This document shows positions 8,789 to 15,450 of a stretch of DNA of 64,000 bases, piece after piece. Under the pieces are notes generated by a model. It searched no databases. It was not told the origin of the DNA and saw only the letters and a program-made list of their open reading frames with translations. The stretch is from Neobacillus sp. YX16 (GTDB lineage Bacteria; Bacillota; Bacilli; Bacillales; Cytobacillaceae), in the NCBI RefSeq assembly GCF_030123505.1, contig NZ_CP126115.1, forward strand, positions 4,540,001 to 4,604,000, written 5' to 3'. How positions within the stretch are numbered: position 1 is the first letter of the stretch; every line of letters begins with the position of its first letter. The position numbers and the translations under genes were made by a program.

Positions 8789-9557
8789 CTTTCTCATACG
8801 CTACTTTCAGGCTAATGAATGTGAAATATCAGAAAATGGTCCTGGATACTTAACTGTTCAGTTATCTATTGAGCTCGATAAGGAATTAATGAATAGACCT
8901 TTTTATTGGCATTATTTAGAAAAAACAGGCGGGATTCCAAATCCAATGAAGCTTACTTTTATTACGAATCCACAAATTGCACCTGAAAATATAAAAGGAG
9001 AAACGATTCATTTCGGGTCTCCAAGACTGCATCAAATATTTCAATCAACTAAAAAACTTTCGAGCTACATCAGGCTTTATGAGAATCACCAGAATAACAA
9101 TCAACAAACTCCATTAATGCCTTGGCTGTGTATGAATGTTAAGATATCGTATCAATGCGACCGGAAACGGGATATTTTTAAATCAATCGGTTTGCAGCTC
9201 ATAAATGGACAAATGGTAGAGGATTTCCATAATCGTCTGCAGAATGTTCAGCTTACACCGAAAATACCAGATTATTCGTTTACGTTATCTCCACTTGTAA
9301 AACCGAAAAGCGGTTTATCGCGGATTGAAAATTATCTCAAAGCAGTAATTGAAGAAGATGATCATTCTTGGGCAGAGGATGCCAGGATGCGTTGGGAGAA
9401 GGATTTGCAGCTTCTACACCATTTTTATGAGGATGCAGAAGAAGAAAATGAAAGTTACGAAACAGAGAAAAGGGCTTTACAGGAACAGTATGAACCAAAA
9501 ATAAACATATCTTTTATTAATGGCGGATTGTTTTATTTAACCGATAAGGCTGTTTAA
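8766..9557 (+). CDS. yqhG: Conserved protein YqhG, partner gene of yqhH
   Basis: A 263-residue soluble protein known to me only as the YqhG family of bacilli. The ATG at 8766 is chosen because AGAAGGAGGA lies directly upstream, inside the yqhH reading frame; the longer frame from 8730 has no such site. The C-terminal third (about residues 185-245) is rich in Glu/Lys and probably helical, ending with DAEEENESYETEKRALQEQY, likely a coiled coil. No catalytic motif or membrane segment is visible. The tight overlap with the SNF2 helicase suggests an adaptor or accessory role, which is inference. Confidence 0.8.
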   Translation: MQQLEIHNFLIRYFQANECEISENGPGYLTVQLSIELDKELMNRPFYWHYLEKTGGIPNPMKLTFITNPQIAPENIKGETIHFGSPRLHQIFQSTKKLSSYIRLYENHQNNNQQTPLMPWLCMNVKISYQCDRKRDIFKSIGLQLINGQMVEDFHNRLQNVQLTPKIPDYSFTLSPLVKPKSGLSRIENYLKAVIEEDDHSWAEDARMRWEKDLQLLHHFYEDAEEENESYETEKRALQEQYEPKINISFINGGLFYLTDKAV

Positions 9558-9561
9558 TAAA

Positions 9562-9790
9562 TTGGCTGTGTAAAATTTGGTGGTGGTTGATTTGTGCTCC
9601 AGGCGGTTCGGGAAGCCTCCTCGACGCTAAGAGATAAGCGGGGTCTCCCCTGTCCCGTCCTCCTGCAGGGCATTGATTTACTTTCTCGAATCTGCCCACG
9701 CACGAAGAAAATGCGATAGCATTTTCGAGGAGTCTCGCGCCTTCCGCACAAATCAACGTAGTTTCTACTCTATACCTACTCCTAGCCAAT
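9562..9790. mobile_element. MITE-like repeat, family A, copy 1
   Basis: A non-coding repeat between yqhG and yqzE. A clear inner terminal inverted repeat, GTTGATTTGTGC at 9586 and GCACAAATCAAC at 9746-9757, encloses 172 bp. The left outer end is TTGGCTGTGTAAAA; the right outer end is decayed to TAGCCAA. The interior, read on the minus strand, is almost identical to that of copy 2 at 36303 (GCGAGACTCCTCGAAAATGC, CTGCAGGAGGACGGGACAGG). No transposase is encoded. Small open frames inside it are chance frames conserved only because the repeat is. Confidence 0.75.
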
Positions 9791-9795
9791 AAAAT

Positions 9796-9828
9796 AAAGA
9801 AGCAGACATCAATCTGCTTCTTTACCTT
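9796..9828 (-). terminator. Terminator after yqzE / comG operon
   Basis: A 10-bp stem (AAAGAAGCAGA with TCTGCTTCTTT) has a 7-nt loop; the minus strand continues TTATTTTATTGG. It directly follows the yqzE stop. Confidence 0.75.
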
Positions 9829-10007
9829 TTTCTCCTATTTTTTACTTCGATATAAAAAATATAGGGAAGAATCCCAAACCAACGATACCAAAAAGATGCC
9901 TTGGCTAGCTTTCTCTCTTCCCGGAGCCGTTTTCGCTCATCTTTTGGCTGGTCCGCATATTTAACAAGAGTTTGAGTCATATATTTTACATAATCATTTG
10001 TTTTCAT
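9822..10007 (-). CDS. yqzE: YqzE family protein (SpoIIIL in B. subtilis, from memory)
   Basis: A 61-residue protein starting MKTNDYVKYMTQTLVKYADQ, with the basic segment KDERKRLREERKLAKASF and the RWFGILPYIFYIEV segment that is probably membrane-inserted. This is the YqzE family, which closes the comG operon in bacilli. I recall that B. subtilis YqzE was renamed SpoIIIL, a sporulation protein; I am not certain. The start is set at ATG 10007 rather than the upstream frame opening at 10067, which has no ribosome site. An 8-bp inverted repeat (CATGGACA/TGTCCATG) includes this start codon. Confidence 0.85.
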   Translation of the reverse strand: MKTNDYVKYMTQTLVKYADQPKDERKRLREERKLAKASFWYRWFGILPYIFYIEVKNRRKR

Positions 10008-10076
10008 GGACACACCTGCCTTCATTTCTTCCCTACAAGTATGTCCATGTTTTTTTATTTCAAACAACTAACACCC

Positions 10077-10460
10077 TTAATAAGTTTCAGCCCATTTAAT
10101 CATTTTTTTTGCAGCAATATCAAAAAAACCGCGTCCTGCCACTGTTTCACCTGTGTGCATTTTAAGCGTAAAGTTAATTTTCTGAACAGATCCAATCGGA
10201 ATGTCGGCTTGATATCCCATAATCCCTTTTTGATAGGAGAATGAACCTTTTACTGGTATAACACCACCTGATTGCAATATTTTTTCGATTTTTTTAAAAG
10301 AAGAATGGAAATAATACTCCTCCTGAAGTATCGCAGTTGTTTCATGTGACAATTTCCTTTCAGAAAGCAATTGTTCTACACGAAAGGAAAAGATTGATAG
10401 AAACAGAATGAGTACCACCAAAGTTAATGGGTATGTAAATCCTCGTTCACTTTTCCTCAT
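10077..10460 (-). CDS. comGG: Competence protein ComGG
   Basis: The seventh gene of the pseudopilus operon, 127 residues. It has an N-terminal hydrophobic helix (GFTYPLTLVVLILFLSIFSF) without the classic Glu+5 prepilin signal, and the C-terminal FDIAAKKMIKWAE segment resembles FDQKQKKLLRWTE of B. subtilis ComGG. The start is ATG 10460 because it forms an ATGA overlap with the comGF stop. ComGG is a minor pseudopilin-like component of the DNA-uptake machine. Poor overall conservation is normal for this gene, so the call rests on position plus the two ends. Confidence 0.82.
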   Translation of the reverse strand: MRKSERGFTYPLTLVVLILFLSIFSFRVEQLLSERKLSHETTAILQEEYYFHSSFKKIEKILQSGGVIPVKGSFSYQKGIMGYQADIPIGSVQKINFTLKMHTGETVAGRGFFDIAAKKMIKWAETY

Positions 10461-10933
10461 AATATAGGAAACCATTCAATATAGGAATGCACTACAACAC
10501 TATATTCTCTTTCCCAAACATCTTTTACAGTAATTTTCACTGAGTTATTTATCCTAGTAAAAGTGACCAAAGAAACATTCTGCAGTAATGTTTCATGACC
10601 AGTAGAATTCACTCGCTTTCTTATATTACTGCCATACTTTTCATATAAAATTTTTTCATTATTTAGGGTTAATACTAGGTTCCCTGAAATTACTTCCGCT
10701 TTAGAGCTAATATGGATTTCCTTTTTTATCTGACTGCAAAATACATCCCATTCCATCGCTTGAAGCCTTCCATTTGAATCTTTATTGTCTGATATGATTT
10801 GAAATACCGGAAACATGAAAAACACGATCGTTGTGAAGATTGAGAATGCAAAAAGCACTTCGAGGAGAGTAAAAGCTTTTTCATTCGGGTATCGCACAGT
10901 CTTCAAAACTTGGGAGAAGTGTATTTTCTTCAA
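10457..10933 (-). CDS. comGF: Competence pseudopilin-like protein ComGF
   Basis: A 158-residue minor pseudopilin with the prepilin processing region EKAFTLLEVLFAFSIFTTIV (cleavage before F, Glu at +5). The start is a TTG at 10931-10933 with AAGGAGGT 12 bases upstream, and it overlaps comGE by 53 bp. Such deep overlaps are typical of this operon and imply translational coupling. The globular domain (NLVLTLNNEKILYEKYG...FTRI) matches the ComGF family. Processed by ComC prepilin peptidase, which is not in the window. Confidence 0.88.
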   Translation of the reverse strand: MKKIHFSQVLKTVRYPNEKAFTLLEVLFAFSIFTTIVFFMFPVFQIISDNKDSNGRLQAMEWDVFCSQIKKEIHISSKAEVISGNLVLTLNNEKILYEKYGSNIRKRVNSTGHETLLQNVSLVTFTRINNSVKITVKDVWEREYSVVVHSYIEWFPIL

Positions 10934-11219
10934 CTTTTACACAAACCTCCTTTTGTCCACTAACTGAGGTTAGACGCCAGTAAATCTTATATTCTGTTTC
11001 ATTAAGAGTGATGGCGTAATGGGTATTAATCCTGTCCTCAATTAAATTTGCTTGAAGTTCCTCAAATAAAAACTGTTTAGCTCTTTTATCTCTAATAAGC
11101 TGCTGAGATTGATTTGCCAAATCTATTAACAAGGGCACAAAAAACATACTCAGCATAAACAAAGCGGACAATGATAAAAGGAGTTCAAGTAAAAAATAGC
11201 CATCATTCTTCCAAAACAT
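10881..11219 (-). CDS. comGE: Competence pseudopilin-like protein ComGE
   Basis: A 112-residue minor pseudopilin starting MFWKNDGYFLLELLLSLSAL, with a prepilin-type site (G-YFLLE). The start is set at ATG 11219, with GGGACGG upstream; the frame extends six codons further back without better support. It overlaps the end of comGD by 17 bp. It carries a single pair of cysteines near the C terminus (VCVKV, EDCAIPE). Assignment depends mainly on operon position and the prepilin leader. Confidence 0.85.
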   Translation of the reverse strand: MFWKNDGYFLLELLLSLSALFMLSMFFVPLLIDLANQSQQLIRDKRAKQFLFEELQANLIEDRINTHYAITLNETEYKIYWRLTSVSGQKEVCVKVEENTLLPSFEDCAIPE

Positions 11220-11637
11220 AAAACCGTCCCTTTCCAATTAAAAGAGTTAATTTGTAATCTTCCTGCGGTGTTCGAATAAATATTGTACCGAATCTATCTA
11301 CATTCCCATTCGGATTATATTTAAAATATAATTGGATGGTGCCCTGACCTACTGTTATCTTCGGAGAATAATTTCTTTCAACAATGCTATTAGCACCTGC
11401 TGCTATGACATACGAATGCTCATTCTCAATAAAGATAACTCTCACTTCCGTCTGATTAGCGATGGCGTACTGCTGACCGTAATATAAATCTGCTTTTAAT
11501 TGGGAAATAAAGGACTTGTTAGTAGCTATTTGGTATTGTGGCTTTATGCTAAAGACAGTAATCGAAGAGATGATTAAAAAGATGGAGAGAACAATCAAAG
11601 ATTCAATTAATGTAAATCCGTTTTGATTGTGGTGCAT
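11203..11637 (-). CDS. comGD: Competence pseudopilin-like protein ComGD
   Basis: A 144-residue minor pseudopilin beginning MHHNQNGFTLIESLIVLSIF, a textbook prepilin site with Glu at +5. The ATG at 11637 overlaps the comGC TAA by one base (TAATG), the strongest argument for this start; the longer frame to 11712 lies inside comGC. The C-terminal domain includes FIENEHSYVI and FRTPQEDYKLTLLIGKGR. It is part of the comG pseudopilus used for DNA uptake. Confidence 0.88.
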   Translation of the reverse strand: MHHNQNGFTLIESLIVLSIFLIISSITVFSIKPQYQIATNKSFISQLKADLYYGQQYAIANQTEVRVIFIENEHSYVIAAGANSIVERNYSPKITVGQGTIQLYFKYNPNGNVDRFGTIFIRTPQEDYKLTLLIGKGRFYVLEE

Positions 11638-11954
11638 TAAGGTGTTGTTTTGGCTTCTGCGGTTACTTTTCCTTCTGAATCGATTAATACATTTTGTGTT
11701 CCATTTGGACAACCTTTATCTTCAATAAGGTATTCTTCTGAAATAAGATTTGCCATTGTAGGTACCTTATTCTTGTCGATTATATAAGATTGTACCTGTG
11801 CTTGAACCATCTTCACATATGCTTCACAGCCTTTGTTGTTAATATTAGTATTATGCTTAGCCACATTTGGAATTGTAACAATTAGTAAAACAGAAATAAC
11901 CAGCATAACAATCATCATTTCAACAAGTGTGAAACCTTTCTCATTTTTCATCAT
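11637..11954 (-). CDS. comGC: Competence major pseudopilin ComGC
   Basis: The main subunit of the competence pseudopilus, 105 residues. KGFTLVEMMIVMLVISVLLI is the prepilin leader and membrane helix. Two cysteines, in NKGCEAYV and DKGCPNG, match those that form the intramolecular disulfide of ComGC. The short globular domain SYIIDKNKVPTMANLISEEY is also characteristic. Ribosome site GGAGG precedes two adjacent ATG codons (11954, 11951). It lies 31 bp after comGB. Confidence 0.95.
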   Translation of the reverse strand: MMKNEKGFTLVEMMIVMLVISVLLIVTIPNVAKHNTNINNKGCEAYVKMVQAQVQSYIIDKNKVPTMANLISEEYLIEDKGCPNGTQNVLIDSEGKVTAEAKTTP

Positions 11955-11985
11955 TCATTCCTCCAATTTAATAGTGTAAGCTTTT

Positions 11986-13017
11986 CTATATTCCATCTAA
12001 TAGCTGGAACATTGGTAATAATATTGCCAAATACATTGATACAACGAGAAAACCAATAAAGACATAAAGAACAGGCTGAATCATTTTTAAGCTTTTTTCA
12101 ATCCCTTCCTCCATATTCAATAAGCAATGCTGACTAAAGAAAAGTAATTCTTGTTCCAATTTTCCATTTTCTTGACCATGTTTTATTATCATTGGGAATT
12201 CTTTTTCAAAGAATGGAAACCGAGCCAAGATTGACTCAAGTTTTTCACCGGTTAACAGCTTTTGCTTGATTTCCAATCCCAGCTGGCTATAAAATGGCTG
12301 CCTTTGATTCTTTTCAAATAAAAGCAGGGCTTCAAATACGGATATTCCCCCTGATAAAAGAAAACTTAACTGGACAGAAAAATAATGGGTAAACAACAAT
12401 TTGAGGATTCTTCCCGCAATCGGAATTCTTACGAGTAGTGACCGCTGCTGCAGGACGGAGATTTTCCGAAATACAAAAATATAATAAGTGGCACCTAATG
12501 CCAACAGAAGCAGGAAGATAGCTATTAATATTGGAACATAGGTGTCAAATGAGTAGAGTACCTTCATAAAGAAATTTGCTTCAAGACTCATAGATTCGAA
12601 GAGACTTGTAAATTTGGGCAGCAATGATTTCTGTACAAACACTAACAAAAAACCAGTGATAAAGATAAGTAAGGCTGGATACTGTACAAGTTTTACTAAT
12701 TTTCTTCTATCATTCTCCTTTACTAATGCTAGAGAGCTGCCTTCTAGGAGTGCCTCTGCAAAGCTGCCATGCTGTTCTGCAAAATAGACATAACCAATTA
12801 AATCCTTGTGAAAGCCAAGATTACCTAAGACATCATGAAATGATATCCCATTTTTTAAATCTGCCAAACATTGGTACAGCTCCTCCTTTCGATTATTTGG
12901 TAAATGTAAGGATAAGCTTTCAATTGCTTCTGCAATAGGGTACCCGCGTTCCAATAATTCTCCTATCCGTTTTAAGAAATTAGCCTGCTCATTAACAGAC
13001 CAATTACGGCGCTTCAT
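11986..13017 (-). CDS. comGB: Competence inner-membrane protein ComGB (type II secretion F-type)
   Basis: A polytopic GspF/PilC-family protein of about 343 residues. It has the repeated GspF domain (LKRIGELLERGYPIAEAIESL and LSFLLSGGISVFEALLLF) and three membrane segments (near residues 110-135, 160-185, and at the C terminus VFIGFLVVSMYLAILLPMF). It anchors the pseudopilus and contacts the ComGA ATPase. It starts within the comGA reading frame; ATG 13017 (MKRRNWS) or 13023 are the plausible starts, while the frame back to 13068 is unsupported. Confidence 0.92.
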   Translation of the reverse strand: MKRRNWSVNEQANFLKRIGELLERGYPIAEAIESLSLHLPNNRKEELYQCLADLKNGISFHDVLGNLGFHKDLIGYVYFAEQHGSFAEALLEGSSLALVKENDRRKLVKLVQYPALLIFITGFLLVFVQKSLLPKFTSLFESMSLEANFFMKVLYSFDTYVPILIAIFLLLLALGATYYIFVFRKISVLQQRSLLVRIPIAGRILKLLFTHYFSVQLSFLLSGGISVFEALLLFEKNQRQPFYSQLGLEIKQKLLTGEKLESILARFPFFEKEFPMIIKHGQENGKLEQELLFFSQHCLLNMEEGIEKSLKMIQPVLYVFIGFLVVSMYLAILLPMFQLLDGI

Positions 13018-14089
13018 GATCATACACCAAGCGATCGTATTCAGACTCTTTAATATAACCCAGAGCAATCCCCTTGTTTATAACTTTCCTTACTGTCGTG
13101 TATCGCGATATTATATTTTCTCCTTTCGCTTCTTTCATCGCGGCATTAAGATTTCTCCCTGATAGAAGTTCAAAAACACTCGCCCTTTTCCATCTCCCAT
13201 ATGAGTAGCAAAAGGGCGAACACTCCCCTTGGCAATACGGACATGTTAGCTCCACTAATCGTTGTGCTGTAACAGCAATTAAGGTTTGTTCTACCTCTAA
13301 CCAATTTACACCAAACTCATGGAGACGATATACCGCCCCCTTCGCATCCCTTGTATGCATTGTACTGAGTACCAAATGTCCCGTTAATGCAGCCCGCACT
13401 GCAATTTTAGCCGTTTCCGCATCACGTATTTCACCGACCATAATAATGTCGGGATCATGACGAAGAATCGCCTTAAGGCCAGCAGCGTATGTTACGCCCG
13501 CTTTTTCATTCACTTGTATTTGTAAAACAGAATCGTAGTTTTTTTCGATAGGGTCTTCAAGTGTGATTACGTTACGATGAAAAAGATGTGCGGTTTCATT
13601 TAAAAGGGAGTAAAGAGTTGTGGTTTTTCCCGATCCGGTCGGACCAGTAAAGATAATTAATCCATGTGCGTGTTTTAGAAGGGCAAGTAGTTTTCTGGTC
13701 ATTCCAGGAAAAAGTGAGAGTTGGTGAAAGGGAATCTGTTCTTGTTGAGGCAATAGTCTGATAACCAGACTTTCTCGATTGTTAGATGGAAGGGTTGAAA
13801 GTCTAAGACCCATTAATTTTCCATCCACCTCACAAAAAATCGCACCGCTTTGTGGGCGTCTTCGTTCTCCGATATCCATATTTGCAGTAAACTTAAAATG
13901 TGAAATTAATCTGTCGCATTCATCTTTTGGAAGTGATAACCGGGGAATGAGTTTGTTCGTTAAGCGGATTTGAATGAGAGTGTCTTTCTTTCTTGGTACA
14001 ATGTGAATATCTGTAGCTTGGTTTCTTGCAGCATCTGTGATAATCCTATTTGCTAGTATTTCAATTGAACTTACAATGAATAACACCAC
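13004..14089 (-). CDS. comGA: Competence traffic ATPase ComGA
   Basis: The GspE/PilB-type ATPase that powers pseudopilus assembly. Walker A is FTGPTGSGKTTTLYS, followed by the Asp box TLEDPIEKNY and Walker B-like DIIMVGEIRDAETA. The CPYCQGECSPFC cluster near residue 270 is a probable zinc site. The N terminus is ambiguous. The frame opens at GTG 14089 or 14086, but these fall inside the ribosome site AAAGGTGG. With normal 8-nt spacing the start would be an ATT at 14077, giving MVSSIEILANRII, which resembles MDSIEKVSKN of B. subtilis ComGA. It is the first gene of the comG operon. Confidence 0.93.
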   Translation of the reverse strand: MVLFIVSSIEILANRIITDAARNQATDIHIVPRKKDTLIQIRLTNKLIPRLSLPKDECDRLISHFKFTANMDIGERRRPQSGAIFCEVDGKLMGLRLSTLPSNNRESLVIRLLPQQEQIPFHQLSLFPGMTRKLLALLKHAHGLIIFTGPTGSGKTTTLYSLLNETAHLFHRNVITLEDPIEKNYDSVLQIQVNEKAGVTYAAGLKAILRHDPDIIMVGEIRDAETAKIAVRAALTGHLVLSTMHTRDAKGAVYRLHEFGVNWLEVEQTLIAVTAQRLVELTCPYCQGECSPFCYSYGRWKRASVFELLSGRNLNAAMKEAKGENIISRYTTVRKVINKGIALGYIKESEYDRLVYDHEAP

Positions 14090-14382
14090 CTTTTATTTTG
14101 TCTTTGTAGTTATTCGACATCTTTCAATCTTTTCCTTCAAGATTCTTCTCTTTTTTTAAAAAATATTTTCGGAGTTTATCACTCCATTATCCCCTAGAAA
14201 ACAACTATTGACAGACAGATTGTATATATTTTGTACAACATTTGTATAACTAAACCCCGATGCACATTCGGCAAATGTGAACAATTTCTAAACATATAGT
14301 GTTAACATTGTTAACCTCGTTCCCATGTTTAAATCGCTGTATTATAATTGGATTAAATTATGGGGGTTCGAGGTGAACAGAG
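14090..14382. other. Divergent intergenic region, comGA / SufR-like regulator
   Basis: This gap drives comG leftwards and the regulator gene rightwards. The most regular element is GTTAACATTGTTAAC (14301-14315), an inverted repeat preceded by ATAGT. TATAAT at 14343-14348 lies 35 bp before the regulator start and is probably its -10. An A/T-rich block at 14151-14169 resembles one ComK AT-box, but no properly spaced second box was found. Confidence 0.5.
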
Positions 14383-15078
14383 ATGGAACAAACATTAAAG
14401 ATTACAAATGTTTTATCAGATCCAACCAGGTATTACATCTATCAATACATTACGAAACGTCACCAAGAAGTAACTGTACAAGAAGTGGCGGAGAACTTTA
14501 ATATTCATCCCAATGTTGCAAGATTACATTTATCTAAGCTTGAAGATGTTAACATGTTAGCTTCTGAAACTAAAAAGACTGGTAAAGGCGGCAGACCAAG
14601 TAGATTATACCGGTTATCGGACGATGTAATTCAATTGCACTTCCCGTTCCGGGATTATATGCTTCTATCCAAAGTAGCAATTTCTACTATGCTTACGTTA
14701 GGTGAGGCTGGTAAACAAGCTCTTTATTTAACTGGTAAGCGTTTTGGGACTGAAGTGATTGAGCAGGAATTGGCAAGAAAATCCATTGGGGAAGAAATAG
14801 AATTCGATCAAAAGTTAACCATATTAAAAAGTGCTGCAACATTAGCAGGATTCTATCCAGAATTTGAAGTTAATGGGGATCACACAAAAATTTTCTTCCA
14901 GATTTACAATTGTCCGTTCAAAGAAGTGGCAGAGGAACACGAAAGTGTTTGTGCTATGCATCATGAGTTCCTAAAAGGAATGTTCGAGGCATTATTTGAC
15001 AAAGTAGAGCTGATTGAGAAAGAAAATATCGTAACTGGTTGTGAAACTTGTTCTTACCAGGCGCTTGTTTCAAACTAA
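14383..15078 (+). CDS. SufR-like winged-helix transcriptional regulator with C-terminal cysteine cluster
   Basis: A 231-residue regulator. The N-terminal ArsR/DeoR-type winged helix covers about residues 8-75 (VLSDPTRYYIYQYITKR, recognition region HPNVARLHLSKLEDVN, wing KTGKGGRPSRLYRL). The C-terminal part holds five Cys: NCPF, then ESVC twelve residues later, then GCETC. The C-x12-C spacing and layout resemble SufR, an Fe-S-sensing repressor, so I infer an Fe-S or metal ligand site. In B. subtilis the comGA-upstream position is occupied by unrelated yqhA/yqgZ, so this gene is an addition. Ribosome site GGGGGTTCGAGGTG. Target genes unknown. Confidence 0.75.
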   Translation: MEQTLKITNVLSDPTRYYIYQYITKRHQEVTVQEVAENFNIHPNVARLHLSKLEDVNMLASETKKTGKGGRPSRLYRLSDDVIQLHFPFRDYMLLSKVAISTMLTLGEAGKQALYLTGKRFGTEVIEQELARKSIGEEIEFDQKLTILKSAATLAGFYPEFEVNGDHTKIFFQIYNCPFKEVAEEHESVCAMHHEFLKGMFEALFDKVELIEKENIVTGCETCSYQALVSN

Positions 15079-15090
15079 TTTGAAACTTTA

Positions 15091-15119
15091 TTTACTTTTG
15101 AACTCCTTTTCTTTATAAT
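15091..15119 (+). promoter_or_regulatory. Sigma-A promoter for yqgY
   Basis: TTTACT (15091-15096), a 17-bp spacer and a perfect TATAAT (15114-15119) sit 40 bp before the yqgY start. Confidence 0.7.
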
Positions 15120-15158
15120 ATTTCTTGATGGTACTGTAGGGGAAAAGGAGGGATACAT

Positions 15159-15401
15159 ATGGATCGTATGTACAGAGTCTTGGGTTTTTGGACAGGTATT
15201 TTCACCGTAATGTTCTATCTAGGTGATATGGATAAAACTGCCATGCTTTTCTTGGCCCAAACTGGATTCTTTGTTTTGTTAAGCTATCTAAAATTATCAG
15301 AACGTATGTACATGTATGTTTTCTGTGGGTATTTGACAGTATTCTTCGCAGGTTTCACTTATTGGACAACATTTATGATGCCACTGGGTGGAGGACATTG
15401 A
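15159..15401 (+). CDS. yqgY: DUF2626 family small membrane protein YqgY
   Basis: An 80-residue protein with three predicted membrane segments (about 7-21, 28-45, 50-68) and the ending PLGGGH. The N terminus MDRMYRVLGFWTGIF and the core FVLLSYLKLSERMYMYVF are the hallmarks of the DUF2626 family (B. subtilis YqgY). Its function is not known to me. A strong AAAAGGAGGGATACAT ribosome site and a dedicated promoter and terminator make it a single-gene unit. Confidence 0.9.
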   Translation: MDRMYRVLGFWTGIFTVMFYLGDMDKTAMLFLAQTGFFVLLSYLKLSERMYMYVFCGYLTVFFAGFTYWTTFMMPLGGGH

Positions 15402-15420
15402 GAAGATATTAACACATAAA

Positions 15421-15450
15421 AAACACCGGACCTTTTCCGGTGTTTTTTAA
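15421..15450. terminator. Bidirectional terminator, yqgY / MidA-family gene
   Basis: A 10-bp stem AAACACCGGA/TCCGGTGTTT with a 5-nt loop is flanked by A and T runs. It separates two convergent genes. Confidence 0.9.

Noticed and set aside
9517..9789. Open frames across family A copy 1 that share the peptide LICAEGARLLENAIAFSSC with a frame at 36317
   Set aside because: The shared peptide comes from the repeated DNA itself. The frames have no ribosome site, end in different contexts and differ in length.
10005..10049. 8-bp inverted repeat CATGGACA/TGTCCATG spanning the yqzE start codon
   Set aside because: The 29-nt loop and lack of flanking pairing make regulation doubtful; on the plus strand it is followed by a T run but no plus-strand gene precedes it.
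14151..14169. ComK-box-like A/T block upstream of comGA
   Set aside because: Only one imperfect AT-box (GAAA-N5-TTTT on the minus strand) is present and no second box at the required spacing was found; in AT-rich DNA this is expected by chance.
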